A DNA stretch of 39,137 nt from Mesonia sp. K7 (GCF_003233725.1 NZ_QKQV01000018.1:1-39137); one strand, 5' to 3'. Positions 17,890-25,936 are shown, counted from the stretch's first letter. Notes: a model not told the origin generated them from the sequence alone. Program-made: numbers and translations.

Positions 17890-17929
17890 AGCATTCGTTT
17901 TGGTAAAGGAAGTTATCTTTATGCAAGCG

Positions 17930-17957
17930 TGTAAAATAAAATAATTTTTATTTTACA
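17930..17957. terminator. Perfect 28-bp AT-rich palindrome after the regulator gene
   Basis: TGTAAAATAAAA, loop TAAT, TTTTATTTTACA: a 12-bp perfect stem 40 bp past the stop of the response regulator. There is no T tract after it, so it may be a weak terminator or a protein-binding dyad. Confidence 0.45.
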
Positions 17958-18011
17958 AGACCTTATCTATATATTTAAAATATGCCGTATCGCCTTGATG
18001 GTACAAAATTA

Positions 18012-18023
18012 TACCCTTGGGTA
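18012..18023. promoter_or_regulatory. Small dyad upstream of the cysteine-protein/gdh operon
   Basis: TACCC-TT-GGGTA, perfect, about 100 bp upstream of the sigma-54-like site at 18122. Its position suits an activator site, but it is not clearly the same motif as 12461-12481. Confidence 0.3.
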
Positions 18024-18121
18024 ATTATAACTCAATCTATCTTTTGCCTTCCCTAAAAGATAAAAATTTAAGTAACTGTTAATCAGCCGTATGTAGGATA
18101 GTGTTCTAATTTTTTTATATC

Positions 18122-18137
18122 TGGTACACCAATTGAA
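18122..18137 (+). promoter_or_regulatory. Sigma-54-like promoter of the cysteine-protein/gdh operon
   Basis: TGGTAC, ACCAA, TTGAA against the consensus TGGCAC-N5-TTGCA (two mismatches, correct spacing). The GG is 43 bp before the ATG at 18166, almost the same distance as in front of pntAA. Confidence 0.5.
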
Positions 18138-18165
18138 TAGGTATGAAAAAATAAATGTAGAATCA

Positions 18166-18300
18166 ATGGAAATCACACCCACAAAAACAATTAAACCCCT
18201 TTCTTCAAAAATCATGTCGGGGTTATGCCTTACCTGTGCAAACCATCAAGGATGTATTTTAAAACACCATGCAAAATTATATTGCGAAATTTATCAATAA
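18166..18300 (+). CDS. Cysteine-rich mini-protein (44 aa)
   Basis: A short gene easily missed by gene callers. After a 20-residue polar lead it reads GLCLTCANHQGC (C-x2-C-x5-C) and ends LYCEIYQ, giving a four-Cys pattern C-x2-C-x5-C-x9-C-E. I recall tiny proteins of this form, ending CEE[FY], in many bacteria; a metal (Zn or Fe) site is likely. Its stop is one base before the glutamate dehydrogenase ATG, so the two are probably coupled, and the sigma-54-like site lies 43 bp ahead. Function is not known to me. Confidence 0.75.
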   Translation: MEITPTKTIKPLSSKIMSGLCLTCANHQGCILKHHAKLYCEIYQ

Positions 18301-18301
18301 T

Positions 18302-19582
18302 ATGAATCAGATTAAAGAAAAAAAGGCTGCGACGATGTATGAAAATGTGATGCAGCAATACGAACAAGTAGCTAACTTTATTGAGTTAAATCACAACATC
18401 AAAAAAATTTTAGGAATCACCAATAATGAGATTGTTGTAAATTTTCCTGTAAAAATGGATAATGGGGAAGTAAAAATCTTTACCGGTTACCGTGTCCAAC
18501 ACAACAATGCATTAGGACCTTATAAAGGAGGCTTGCGTTATCACCCAACTATTGATGTCAACGATGCCAGAGCATTGGCCATGTGGATGACATGGAAAAC
18601 CTCATTGGCAGGTTTGCCTTTTGGTGGTGCCAAAGGAGGCATACAGCTTGACCCTCGCGATCATTCTTTAGCCGAGTTGGAGCGAATCACCCGACGATTT
18701 ACTTATGCTTTAGGAGAGAATATAGGTCCCGACCAAGATATACCCGCCCCTGATGTAAATACAAACCCACAGACGATGGCTTGGATTTTAGATACCTATA
18801 TGTCTACCAAATCCCCATCTTCCCGTTCTTTAAACAGCCATGTAGTTACAGGTAAACCCGTGGGATCAGGAGGATTGGAAGGACGGGATCGAGCTACTGG
18901 GTTTGGCGTTTTTTTGTGCATCAAATTATATTTAGCATCGCAAGGAGAAAGCCTGTCTGGTAAGACTTTTATCGTGCAAGGCTTTGGCAATGTAGGACAA
19001 TGGGCTTCCCATTTTATGGTAGAAGAAGGTGCTCGTATGATTGCCGTGCAAGATGCCCATGCGACCTTATACCATGCAAAAGGCATCGACCCTGCAGCGT
19101 TACAGCTTCATTCGGCTCCTCGAAAAGGTTCGATTGCAGGATTTACAGGGGCTGAAGAAATAGATCCTTCTACTTTTTTTGGTTTAGCGTGTGATATTCT
19201 TATTCCTGCGGCTTTAGGAAACCAGATACACCTGGATAATGCAGGTAGCATTGAAGCTAGGCTTATTGCAGAAGGAGCAAATGGCCCTATTACCAAGGAT
19301 GGAGAAGAAATATTATTAGAGCGAAACATTCCTATTATTCCAGATATCTTATGTAACTCAGGCGGTGTTATAGGAAGCTATTTTGAATGGTTACAAAACC
19401 GACATGGAGAGATTTGGTCTTTGGAGGAAGTGATGCAAAAAATAGAAAAGAAATTAACTGAAAATTATCGAAAAGTGGAAGGTGCAGTACAAGAACACGG
19501 TGTAGATTGGAGAATGGCAGCTTACCTTATCGCAATCAAGCGAATTGAGTTGGCTTACACACAACGAGGAATATTCCCATAA
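18302..19582 (+). CDS. Glutamate dehydrogenase (Glu/Leu/Phe/Val family)
   Basis: 426 aa from the ATG at 18302, chosen because it follows the mini-gene stop at 18300; an upstream in-frame ATG at 18269 would overlap that gene. Substrate domain: YRVQHNNALGPYKGGLRYHP and KTSLAGLPFGGAKGG with the catalytic Lys region. Cofactor domain: a Rossmann motif IVQGFGNVGQW (about 228-238). It reversibly converts 2-oxoglutarate plus ammonia into glutamate. Whether NAD or NADP is used is not settled by sequence here. Pairing with a transhydrogenase points to NADPH balance during ammonium handling (inference). Confidence 0.93.
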   Translation: MNQIKEKKAATMYENVMQQYEQVANFIELNHNIKKILGITNNEIVVNFPVKMDNGEVKIFTGYRVQHNNALGPYKGGLRYHPTIDVNDARALAMWMTWKTSLAGLPFGGAKGGIQLDPRDHSLAELERITRRFTYALGENIGPDQDIPAPDVNTNPQTMAWILDTYMSTKSPSSRSLNSHVVTGKPVGSGGLEGRDRATGFGVFLCIKLYLASQGESLSGKTFIVQGFGNVGQWASHFMVEEGARMIAVQDAHATLYHAKGIDPAALQLHSAPRKGSIAGFTGAEEIDPSTFFGLACDILIPAALGNQIHLDNAGSIEARLIAEGANGPITKDGEEILLERNIPIIPDILCNSGGVIGSYFEWLQNRHGEIWSLEEVMQKIEKKLTENYRKVEGAVQEHGVDWRMAAYLIAIKRIELAYTQRGIFP

Positions 19583-19609
19583 TGCTATTATAGCGCATAG
19601 CACAGCAAC

Positions 19610-19999
19610 ATGAAGTACAAACATTTAATTATTGAAAAAAGAGAATATGATTTGCTCAAGAAGCTGATCTCGGAAGGGCAATATCAAAAAGACGTAAGTT
19701 ATAAAAACTCAATACTCAAACTCAAAGAGGAGCTATTGAATGCGAAGATTGTCAAGAAAGAAGAATTACCTGACGATGTAGTTCGATTTAATTCGATGGT
19801 GACCATTCAGACGCCTTTTTTAAAGAAAACCTATCAATTGGTTTCCCCAAGCCATAGTGATCTAAGGGAGAATAAAATTTCCGTATTGGCCCCTATGGGT
19901 TTGGCGTTGTTTGGGTATTCCACAAATGATGAAATTACATGGGAATTTCCTTCTGGAGAGAACAAAATAAAAATTATAGATGTAACCCAACAAAATTAA
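19610..19999 (+). CDS. Rnk / GreA-GreB C-terminal-like protein
   Basis: 129 aa, close to Rnk length. The first 60 residues are a short helical part without the full GreA coiled coil; the C-terminal part has the Gre/Rnk barrel pattern APMGLALFGYSTNDEITWEFP and ends IKIIDV. Rnk-type proteins bind RNA polymerase in the secondary channel or affect nucleotide kinases. It is 27 bp after gdh and 4 bp before the next gene, so it belongs to this operon. Confidence 0.85.
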   Translation: MKYKHLIIEKREYDLLKKLISEGQYQKDVSYKNSILKLKEELLNAKIVKKEELPDDVVRFNSMVTIQTPFLKKTYQLVSPSHSDLRENKISVLAPMGLALFGYSTNDEITWEFPSGENKIKIIDVTQQN

Positions 20000-20003
20000 G
20001 TAT

Positions 20004-20414
20004 ATGAATCAGCCTATTCAGGAACATCACGACGATGAAGAAATACAAATGATGACTTTTCACGATGAGTTGAGACAGTGGAAAAAGGAATTAAAGTTTA
20101 TAAATCGAGAGCTCCAATTCTTAAGTAAATTGTTAGATTCTAGACTTGTTAGAAAAGCAAAAGCGAACGAAGAAGATGGCTCGTATGTTTTGACCTCGTT
20201 GGAGCAGATGTTACAAAAAAATAAAGATTTTTTATTTCAACTCATACAGTTTAAAAATGAATCGGAGAAGATTCGAGAATGTGAAGACATGCAATGTGAG
20301 ACTTATTTTTTGAACGAACATATTTTGTTCAAAAAGAAATATGTTTCTCATATCGCACAAATTCAAAATATTAAGGATATTATCTTTAATTTCTTTGAAA
20401 AATCCTTACACTAA
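20004..20414 (+). CDS. Hypothetical coiled-coil protein, 136 aa
   Basis: Not recognised. It is acidic at the start (EHHDDEEIQ), then nearly all helix with heptad-like hydrophobic spacing at about 18-55 and 70-130, and it has two Cys (CEDMQC). No signal or membrane segment. It is 4 bp after the Rnk-like gene and closes the operon before the terminator at 20474. Its position suggests a role in the same stress/redox response. Confidence 0.75.
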   Translation: MNQPIQEHHDDEEIQMMTFHDELRQWKKELKFINRELQFLSKLLDSRLVRKAKANEEDGSYVLTSLEQMLQKNKDFLFQLIQFKNESEKIRECEDMQCETYFLNEHILFKKKYVSHIAQIQNIKDIIFNFFEKSLH

Positions 20415-20473
20415 AATTTTCCCGATTAAATTTAGTTTTTCTAAGTTTAAATAAACTGTTGTTTTTTTCGTAG

Positions 20474-20504
20474 CCCGTAAAATGAAATGTTTTACGGGTT
20501 TTTT
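20474..20504 (+). terminator. Rho-independent terminator of the gdh operon
   Basis: CCCGTAAAA, 7-nt loop, TTTTACGGG, then TTTTTT. Confidence 0.92.
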
Positions 20505-20513
20505 ATATTACAA

Positions 20514-20611
20514 GGTTATGGTGCCTACAGCGTGTGAAAGTTGAAGTTCTGGTGAATGATTTTTTCAATGCTAGCATATTAACAAGGTTGCGTTGTCTTG
20601 ACCGCGATTAC
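20514..20611. repeat. Repeat C, divergent copy 1
   Basis: Shares only the ends of the 118-nt repeat C: GGTTATGGTGCCTACAGCGT on the left and CTTGACCGCGATTAC on the right (copies 2 and 3: CTTGACCACGAYACC). The middle is unrelated. Conserved ends with a replaced core suggest that the ends carry the function. Confidence 0.6.
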
Positions 20612-20659
20612 AGTGAGGTCAGTTTGCTGTCAAAATTTGATGTTTATTGTAGGTAATCT

Positions 20660-22126
20660 CTATTTTGATATTATAATAGAATCGTCAACCTTTTCAAAAT
20701 CTTCCTGATTATCTGCAATCACCATTAAAATGTCTTTTGCTTTTAATTCAGTTGAACCGCCTGGGCGGATATACTCACTGCCTCTTTTTATCATTACAAT
20801 AAATGCAGATTTAGGGAAATTTAAATCAACAATTCTTTTATTTACCGCACCAAAATCGGGCAAAATTTCAAACTCCCGCAAAGATGATTTCGGTAACTCT
20901 AAAGTTAGTTTATCTATTTCTGTTATCTTTTTTACTTTTTCGGGCAAAGCAACGTTAAGCCCTTTTGCTATTATAGATAGTGTTGTACCCTGAATGAGAA
21001 TTGATGTAACCGATATAAAAAAAACAATGTTGAAAATAATATCAGCTTTTTCGATACCAGCTATAAGTGGGTAAGTTGCAAATACAATAGGAACAGCTCC
21101 ACGTAAACCAACCCAAGAAATATAAAAACGTCTTCTTAATTTCATTTTAAAAAACACCAAACTGAGAAAAACCCCAACAGGTCGGGCAATCACAATTAAG
21201 AATAAGGATATGAGAAGGCCTATCGATAAATATGGGATGATTTGTGAGGGAAAAACGAGTAAGCCCAAAGTGAGGAATAATACGATTTGCATTAACCAAG
21301 CCAAACCATCAAACATTTTCAAGATTGTTTTCTTATGGATTAAATCTTGATTTCCTAAGTAAACTGCACAAATGTATATGGCCAGAAACCCGTTTCCTCC
21401 AAAAAAATCGGTTGCAGCAAATGTAATAAACATTAGTGCGATCACTAAAACAGGATAAAGCCCTTCAAAGTCAAGTTTAATTTTGTTGATGATATATTTA
21501 CTAAGTTTACCAAAAGCAAAGCCAGCGATACCACCCAAAACCATTTGTTGAAAAAATAAGGGAATAACTGAAAGAACGCTTTGGTCTTGATTTATAACGA
21601 GTGTTAAAAATGCAATGGTCAACACGTAAGCCATAGGGTCGTTACTTCCACTTTCCAATTCTAAAGTTGGGCGTAAATTGGTTTTTAGCGCAAGACTTTT
21701 TGAACGTAAAATTGAAAACACGGCCGCCGCATCTGTTGATGACACTATTGAACCCAGTAACATACTTTCGTAAATGGTAAAGTCTGTAACCAACCACACA
21801 AAAGAGCCAAGAGAAACAGCTGTCAATAAAACGCCTAATGTAGACAATGCAATTCCTTCTTTAAGTACAGGTTTAACGGTTTCCCAATTGGTGTCAAGCC
21901 CCCCTGAAAAGAGAATAAAGTTAAGTGAAACGATACCTATAAATTGTGCAACTTTTGGATTGTCGAAATTAATGCCCCCAATTCCGTCAGAACCTGCCAG
22001 CATACCTATTGCTAAGAAAAGTAATAAAGTAGGTACACCAAATTTATAAGAAGTTTTACCAACTATAATGCTTATGAAAAGTAATAAAGAACCAACTAAT
22101 ACTATATTTTCTATGGTTAAATTCAT
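20660..22126 (-). CDS. Potassium/proton antiporter (NhaP2/CvrA type, CPA1)
   Basis: 488 aa: about 12-13 membrane helices through residue 390, then a cytoplasmic TrkA_C-like domain (about 400-485, with FEILPDFGAVNKRIVDL and LKAKDILMVIADNQEDFEKV). The ion-binding region shows SSTDAAAVFSIL and ESGSNDPMAYVLT, the pair typical of CPA1 exchangers. It should export K+ (or Na+) for H+ across the inner membrane. A perfect -7 box TAAATTTG lies at 22148-22155 on the minus strand, about 22 bp before the ATG. Confidence 0.92.
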   Translation of the reverse strand: MNLTIENIVLVGSLLLFISIIVGKTSYKFGVPTLLLFLAIGMLAGSDGIGGINFDNPKVAQFIGIVSLNFILFSGGLDTNWETVKPVLKEGIALSTLGVLLTAVSLGSFVWLVTDFTIYESMLLGSIVSSTDAAAVFSILRSKSLALKTNLRPTLELESGSNDPMAYVLTIAFLTLVINQDQSVLSVIPLFFQQMVLGGIAGFAFGKLSKYIINKIKLDFEGLYPVLVIALMFITFAATDFFGGNGFLAIYICAVYLGNQDLIHKKTILKMFDGLAWLMQIVLFLTLGLLVFPSQIIPYLSIGLLISLFLIVIARPVGVFLSLVFFKMKLRRRFYISWVGLRGAVPIVFATYPLIAGIEKADIIFNIVFFISVTSILIQGTTLSIIAKGLNVALPEKVKKITEIDKLTLELPKSSLREFEILPDFGAVNKRIVDLNFPKSAFIVMIKRGSEYIRPGGSTELKAKDILMVIADNQEDFEKVDDSIIISK

Positions 22127-22147
22127 CTATTTTTATATCAATCTGTA

Positions 22148-22155
22148 CAAATTTA
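22148..22155 (-). promoter_or_regulatory. -7 box of the antiporter gene
   Basis: TAAATTTG on the minus strand, exact to TAnnTTTG; no good -33 TTG at the usual spacing. Confidence 0.45.
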
Positions 22156-22514
22156 TTTTTCTACTTTTTATATTGGTATGTTGTTATAAAGCTCCTTTCA
22201 AACTCAAAATTTCTACCTACAAGATGTCCTTTCAGAATTGATCTATTTTATAGCCACTTAAAGCGTAAGCGTAATTCTGCTTAGAGAGATGAAAGGTAAT
22301 AAATTCTTCTGCAATAGGACTTGCATAGCGAGATGTAAATTGTAAAGTCTATTAGTTTGGCTTTTAGAAGGTAGTACCAAACTACTTTTGTAGACGCTTA
22401 GATTCGAAGATCGTCGAAGGAGATTTATTGTGTTTAGTGATATATAGTATTTTAGTCTAATTCTTGTTTGTTTTTAGGGTCAACAATTGTTTGGGTTTTA
22501 TATGATTTAATCCA
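22156..22514. other. Intergenic DNA, no gene seen
   Basis: Stop-rich on both strands. I found no RNA gene, terminator or repeated word that I could support here. Confidence 0.5.
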
Positions 22515-22632
22515 GGTTATAGTGCCTACAGCGTGTTTGAGCGTAGCGAGTACTAGGTGAAGCCGCCTGGCGAGTGCTGTTGCCGACGTGGGCATCTTGG
22601 CAAGCTACGCATTGCCTTGACCACGATACCAA
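22515..22632 (+). repeat. Repeat C, copy 2 (118 nt)
   Basis: Identical to 38338-38455 at 115 of 118 positions. Internal stems: AGTACT / AGTGCT, inside it AGGTG / CGCCT (AGGCG / CGCCT in the other copy, so pairing is kept through a wobble), and a 3' region with TTGGCAAG and GCCTTG. It has no open frame of note and is much richer in G and C than its surroundings. Confidence 0.9.
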
Positions 22633-22988
22633 TAGGACGGGTCAGGACTATAAAAATATGATAATCCTAAATTTTAGGATTAAGAAAAAGAGTTGTATAA
22701 TTATATCAGGATTTATTTAATAACCTGTATAGTTATTTTAGGACGGGTCATAAACTATGGCTGACCCATAGATAAGCCATAGATACGTCATACTGAATCC
22801 ACATTTATGTGGACAAGTGTGAATAGGGTATACTATAAGGTGGAAGAAGACTGGATAGGATATAAGTGAGGAGGGAATGAAACGAGAAGGAACCCGCTCG
22901 CATGTGGGGCAACTACCGCGTAGGAAGCGATTGCTCCATTCCTATGCAAAAGAAAATCGCCAAATAAGTCGTAAGAGGTTGATGTTCC
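22633..22988. other. Repeat-rich intergenic DNA
   Basis: Holds a direct repeat AGGACGGGTCA (22634-22644 and 22740-22750), a perfect stem CTATGGCT / AGCCATAG (22755-22762 with 22775-22782), a hairpin TCCACAT / ATGTGGA (22798-22813), and AATAGGGTATACTATAAG (22822-22839), which resembles the outer arm of the palindromic element at 12061-12077. No gene seen. Confidence 0.55.
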
Positions 22989-23261
22989 TTACAACTTCAT
23001 AGCCTTCTTTACAGGAGGGCATAGGTTATCTTCCAAGACTTCTGTTTCGAAACCGAGTTGGTGCAATAAAGAAATGATTTTATTGCTTTCCAGCAGCGTT
23101 TCACTTTTTACCCGTAGGATACTGTGTTCGCAAGGATAATTCCCTACCGGTCCTTCTGCCTCAAAATCCATGGAGAGGAATGGGAAAGCCTTTTGTATTT
23201 TTTTGATCACTGGCTTGGCTTCTTTTGAATTTGGGATATTGGTGGTAAATACTTCTATCAT
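22989..23261 (-). CDS. Small HMA-like-fold protein, 90 aa
   Basis: A soluble beta-alpha pattern (EVFTTNIPNSKEAKPVIKKIQKAFP, HSILRVKSETLLESNKIISLLHQLGFETEVLED) like a heavy-metal-associated ferredoxin fold, but without the MxCxxC metal motif; two lone Cys (NYPCEH and NLCPP). It follows the FAD oxidoreductase with a 3-bp gap and should be co-transcribed with it under the Fur-type operators. Role unknown. Confidence 0.75.
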   Translation of the reverse strand: MIEVFTTNIPNSKEAKPVIKKIQKAFPFLSMDFEAEGPVGNYPCEHSILRVKSETLLESNKIISLLHQLGFETEVLEDNLCPPVKKAMKL

Positions 23262-23264
23262 TTT

Positions 23265-24179
23265 TTAGGCGATTAAAAATTGTTCTTGGGCTAATTCCAT
23301 ATTGATCATCGCGCCGGCTACATTCCCGGTGTACACCGCATTGCTTAGGGCACGCATCATCGATGAGTTATCGCCGCATGCGTAGACACCCTCGACCGTT
23401 GTTTTTTGGGTGTGTTCTATTTCGAGGTAGCCTAGTTCGTTTAACTGGCAGCCTAAGGCTTCGGGCATATGGCTGTGTTGCTCAAAAGGAAGGGCTGCAT
23501 ACAAAGCATCAAAGGCTTGCGAACTTCCATCTTCAAAAAGGAGAGTGGTCATCTTCCCATCGGTATGGACCACTTCTTTTATGTTTTCGGTGAGGAGCGG
23601 AATCTTGTGGGCTTTCAATTGCCTCAGCTGTTCATCGGTATATTCATTGGGGTCGGAGATAAGAAGGCTTACTTCTTCGGTAAGATTTTTAATGAGCGGA
23701 AGCAAGTGCAAGGCTTTTTCGGCCTTGGCCAAAATGGCTGTTTTTTTGCCCTTGAATTCATAGCCATGGCAATACGGACAATGTACAATGCTCTTTCCCC
23801 AACATGCAGCAAAACCTGGTACCTCTGGAAGGATGTCCCTGATGCCCGTAGCAAAAATCAATTTCTTCGCTTCAAACGCTCCCCCGTTTTCAGTGGTGAG
23901 GGTAAAACCCTCAGCCGATTTTTCGGCATGGACTGCCTTATCGGTAAGGAAATCAATACTCGGGTATTGCTGCACCTGTGCTTTGGCTTTTTGGGCAATT
24001 TGACTGGGCGGAATACCGTCCTGCGTCAAGAAATTATGAGCATAAGGGGTAAAGCGGTTACAGGGCTTACCACTGTCGATTAGCAATACTTTTCGGAGTG
24101 AACGCCCTAAGGCCATAGCGGCGGATAGTCCGGCATAGCTGCCGCCAATAATAATGACTTCGTACGTATTTGTTGCCAT
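23265..24179 (-). CDS. FAD-dependent NAD(P)H oxidoreductase, thioredoxin-reductase-like
   Basis: 304 aa. FAD motif IIIGGSYAGLSAA (9-21), redox pair CPYC (134-137) with the following HGYEF, second ATG motif FATGIRD, and C-terminal VEGVYACGDNSS. The shape matches short thioredoxin-reductase-like flavoproteins, but the pair is CPYC rather than the usual CATC of TrxB, so the partner may not be thioredoxin. It is first gene of a two-gene operon, divergent from a Fur-family repressor, with an operator just after its start site. Confidence 0.88.
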   Translation of the reverse strand: MATNTYEVIIIGGSYAGLSAAMALGRSLRKVLLIDSGKPCNRFTPYAHNFLTQDGIPPSQIAQKAKAQVQQYPSIDFLTDKAVHAEKSAEGFTLTTENGGAFEAKKLIFATGIRDILPEVPGFAACWGKSIVHCPYCHGYEFKGKKTAILAKAEKALHLLPLIKNLTEEVSLLISDPNEYTDEQLRQLKAHKIPLLTENIKEVVHTDGKMTTLLFEDGSSQAFDALYAALPFEQHSHMPEALGCQLNELGYLEIEHTQKTTVEGVYACGDNSSMMRALSNAVYTGNVAGAMINMELAQEQFLIA

Positions 24180-24196
24180 AAGCTAGGAATATTATT

Positions 24197-24217
24197 AAAT
24201 GCGATATTGTCGCAATA
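24197..24217. promoter_or_regulatory. Fur-family operator 1
   Basis: AAATGCGATA then TTGTCGCAATA; it shares TGC-x-A-xx-TTGTCGCAATA with operator 2. It contains the dyad TGCGA-N5-TCGCA. It lies between the start site and the ATG of the oxidoreductase gene. Confidence 0.65.
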
Positions 24218-24223
24218 GTTATT

Positions 24224-24257
24224 TTGCAAATATAGAATAGTTTTGTAATATTGCAAC
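24224..24257. promoter_or_regulatory. Overlapping divergent promoters
   Basis: Plus strand (regulator): TTG at 24224-24226, 19 bp, TAATATTG at 24246-24253. Minus strand (oxidoreductase): TTG at 24257-24255, 19 bp, TATATTTG at 24234-24227. The two promoters interlock, and operator 2 covers the -7 box of one and the -33 of the other. Confidence 0.7.
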
Positions 24258-24269
24258 CTTGTCGCAATA
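24249..24269. promoter_or_regulatory. Fur-family operator 2
   Basis: TATTGCAACC then TTGTCGCAATA: outer TATTGC / GCAATA and inner AC / GT pair, 8 of 9 symmetric positions. It overlaps the regulator's own promoter, which implies autoregulation. Confidence 0.7.
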
Positions 24270-24275
24270 AAAGTT

Positions 24276-24680
24276 ATGAAAAGAAGAACCACCTCCTCCA
24301 AGACCGAGATCCTCGAAGTATTAAAAAGTTCCGGGAATGCCATGAGTCACGAGATGATTCAAACGGAATTACACCGTAAGGTAGATCGTGCCACCATCTA
24401 TCGGGTGTTGAATCAGTTTTGTGAAGACGGGAAAGTACACAAGATCGTGGGCGATGATGGCAAACAATACTTTGCCTTCTGTATGAACTGTGGGGAGAAA
24501 AAACATGTCCATTCGCATAAGCATCTTCACTTTCGTTGTTTGGAGTGCGGAAAAGTGGAATGCCTGGAAAGTGAGCTTTCCCTACCGCTTCCCTCAGGCT
24601 ATATTGGTAAAGTCCATAACCTGTTGGTTTCCGGCTATTGCAGGGAATGTGGGAGTGAGGAAGGGAATAATTTCAGCTAG
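24276..24680 (+). CDS. Fur-family metal-responsive repressor
   Basis: 134 aa. Winged helix (about 8-75, with HRKVDRATIYRVLNQFCEDGKVH), then the metal part: HVHSHKHLHFRCLECGKVECLE and a second Cys pair GYCRECG for structural zinc. The order matches Fur/Zur/PerR. Which metal it senses is not decided by sequence; Zur-like is plausible. It is divergent from the FAD oxidoreductase and shares both operators. Confidence 0.92.
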   Translation: MKRRTTSSKTEILEVLKSSGNAMSHEMIQTELHRKVDRATIYRVLNQFCEDGKVHKIVGDDGKQYFAFCMNCGEKKHVHSHKHLHFRCLECGKVECLESELSLPLPSGYIGKVHNLLVSGYCRECGSEEGNNFS

Positions 24681-24771
24681 TCTATCCCATGAATTTTTGT
24701 CTATATTAGTACATCATCATATACGGATGTTTCCAAATATTACTTATCTTTAAGTTATCATTCTAATTCCT

Positions 24772-24936
24772 ATGAATCAAAAAAAACACGACATACATCC
24801 CGTAGGGGATAAAAGTTTTAAAAAAAAATATCTTTCTGAAGAAGAAATTGCTGAAAATAACAACAAAGACCAAGAGCCAACTTCTTTTATAGAACGTATG
24901 CTAAAAAAACTAAAAAAATTATTTTCGGCTGGATAA
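24772..24936 (+). CDS. Small charged protein, 54 aa
   Basis: An ATG frame with a -7-like TATCTTTA at 24745-24752. The product is polar (KKHDIHP, KKKYLSEEEIAENNNKDQE) and ends in an amphipathic basic helix (FIERMLKKLKKLFSAG) that could touch membrane or nucleic acid. I do not recognise it. It precedes the SDR gene by 132 bp on the same strand. It could be a stress-induced small protein. Confidence 0.55.
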   Translation: MNQKKHDIHPVGDKSFKKKYLSEEEIAENNNKDQEPTSFIERMLKKLKKLFSAG

Positions 24937-25068
24937 TTCTTGCAAAGGGTAAGTTGATTTAACATTTCTCCAACTTTTAATTTGAGGGATCCTTCGTATC
25001 TTTCTGTGGTCTTATGGCTTGTTATCCTAGGACTAGAGAAGACTATGAATAAATCAAAATGAACTCCT

Positions 25069-25917
25069 ATGGCAAAACCCAAAAAATTTCCGGAACAGCA
25101 ACAAACGCAACCTGGAAAAGAAAGTAAGATGCACCCCGAACCCGAGGTGATTCGTCAAAATTATAAGGGAAGTGATAAACTAAAGGATAAAGTCGCCTTG
25201 ATCACGGGCGGTGATAGTGGTATTGGTCGCAGTGTAGCGGTACATTTTGCCAGAGAAGGTGCGGATGTTGCGATTGTCTACCTTTTCGAAGACGGTGATG
25301 CCAAAAGAACCCAGCAAATGATTGAAGCGGAAGGTCGGACCTGTTTGCTTATCAAAGGGGATTTAAAAGAGGAGCAATTCTGTCAGGGGGCCGTGCAGAA
25401 ATGTGTAAAACATTTGAAAGGCTTACATATTTTGGTGAATAATGCCGCGATGCAATTTCCCAAAGATTCGTTAGAAGCGATTGATGTCAAGCAGCTTCAC
25501 CAAACCTTTGAGACCAATATTTATCCCTATTTCATGATCACCCAAGCCGCGTTGGAACACCTCACCAGTGGAGACACCATCATCAATACCAGTTCGGTAA
25601 CGGCTTATCGGGGTAGTGATCATTTATTGGATTATTCCAGTACCAAAGGGGCGATTGTAAGTTTTACGCGTTCCTTATCCCAGATGTTGGCCAAGAAGAA
25701 CATTCGCGTGAATGGCGTAGCTCCGGGTCCTATTTGGACGCCGTTAATTCCCGCTACCTTTGATGATGTTTCCGATTTTGGACAGGATACGCCATTGGGA
25801 AGAGCAGGACAACCGAGTGAAGTAGGTCCTGCCTATGTATTTTTGGCTTCCGAAGACAGTAGCTATATCACTGGCCAGTTTATCCATGTAAATGGGGGAG
25901 AGATGATTGGCGCATAA
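25069..25917 (+). CDS. SDR family oxidoreductase, general-stress type (YghA-like)
   Basis: 282 aa. A 40-residue polar extension (KKFPEQQQTQPGKESKM) precedes the Rossmann fold, as in the YghA/YdaD group. Motifs: TGGDSGIG (46-53), NNAA (124-127), catalytic Ser in INTSSV (about 175), Y189 and K193 in DYSSTKGA, and the cofactor-end PG-PIWTPL. It reduces or oxidises a carbonyl/alcohol with NAD(P); the substrate is unknown. It heads the stress island. Confidence 0.92.
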   Translation: MAKPKKFPEQQQTQPGKESKMHPEPEVIRQNYKGSDKLKDKVALITGGDSGIGRSVAVHFAREGADVAIVYLFEDGDAKRTQQMIEAEGRTCLLIKGDLKEEQFCQGAVQKCVKHLKGLHILVNNAAMQFPKDSLEAIDVKQLHQTFETNIYPYFMITQAALEHLTSGDTIINTSSVTAYRGSDHLLDYSSTKGAIVSFTRSLSQMLAKKNIRVNGVAPGPIWTPLIPATFDDVSDFGQDTPLGRAGQPSEVGPAYVFLASEDSSYITGQFIHVNGGEMIGA

Positions 25918-25936
25918 TTTTAAACTTTGAGTACGC

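Noticed and set aside
22841-22988. Possible structured RNA around AACCCGCTCGCATG and GGAAGCGATTGCTCC
   Set aside because: Some complementary words (GGAATG / CATTCC) but no consistent fold or known RNA signature that I could confirm.
23469-24083. 204-aa plus-strand frame
   Set aside because: It lies fully antisense to the FAD oxidoreductase, whose motifs are clear; no family resemblance.
24930-24946. TGG...TTGCAA as a sigma-54 promoter before the SDR gene
   Set aside because: Spacing between GG and GC is 9, not 10, and it lies over the end of the 54-aa gene.
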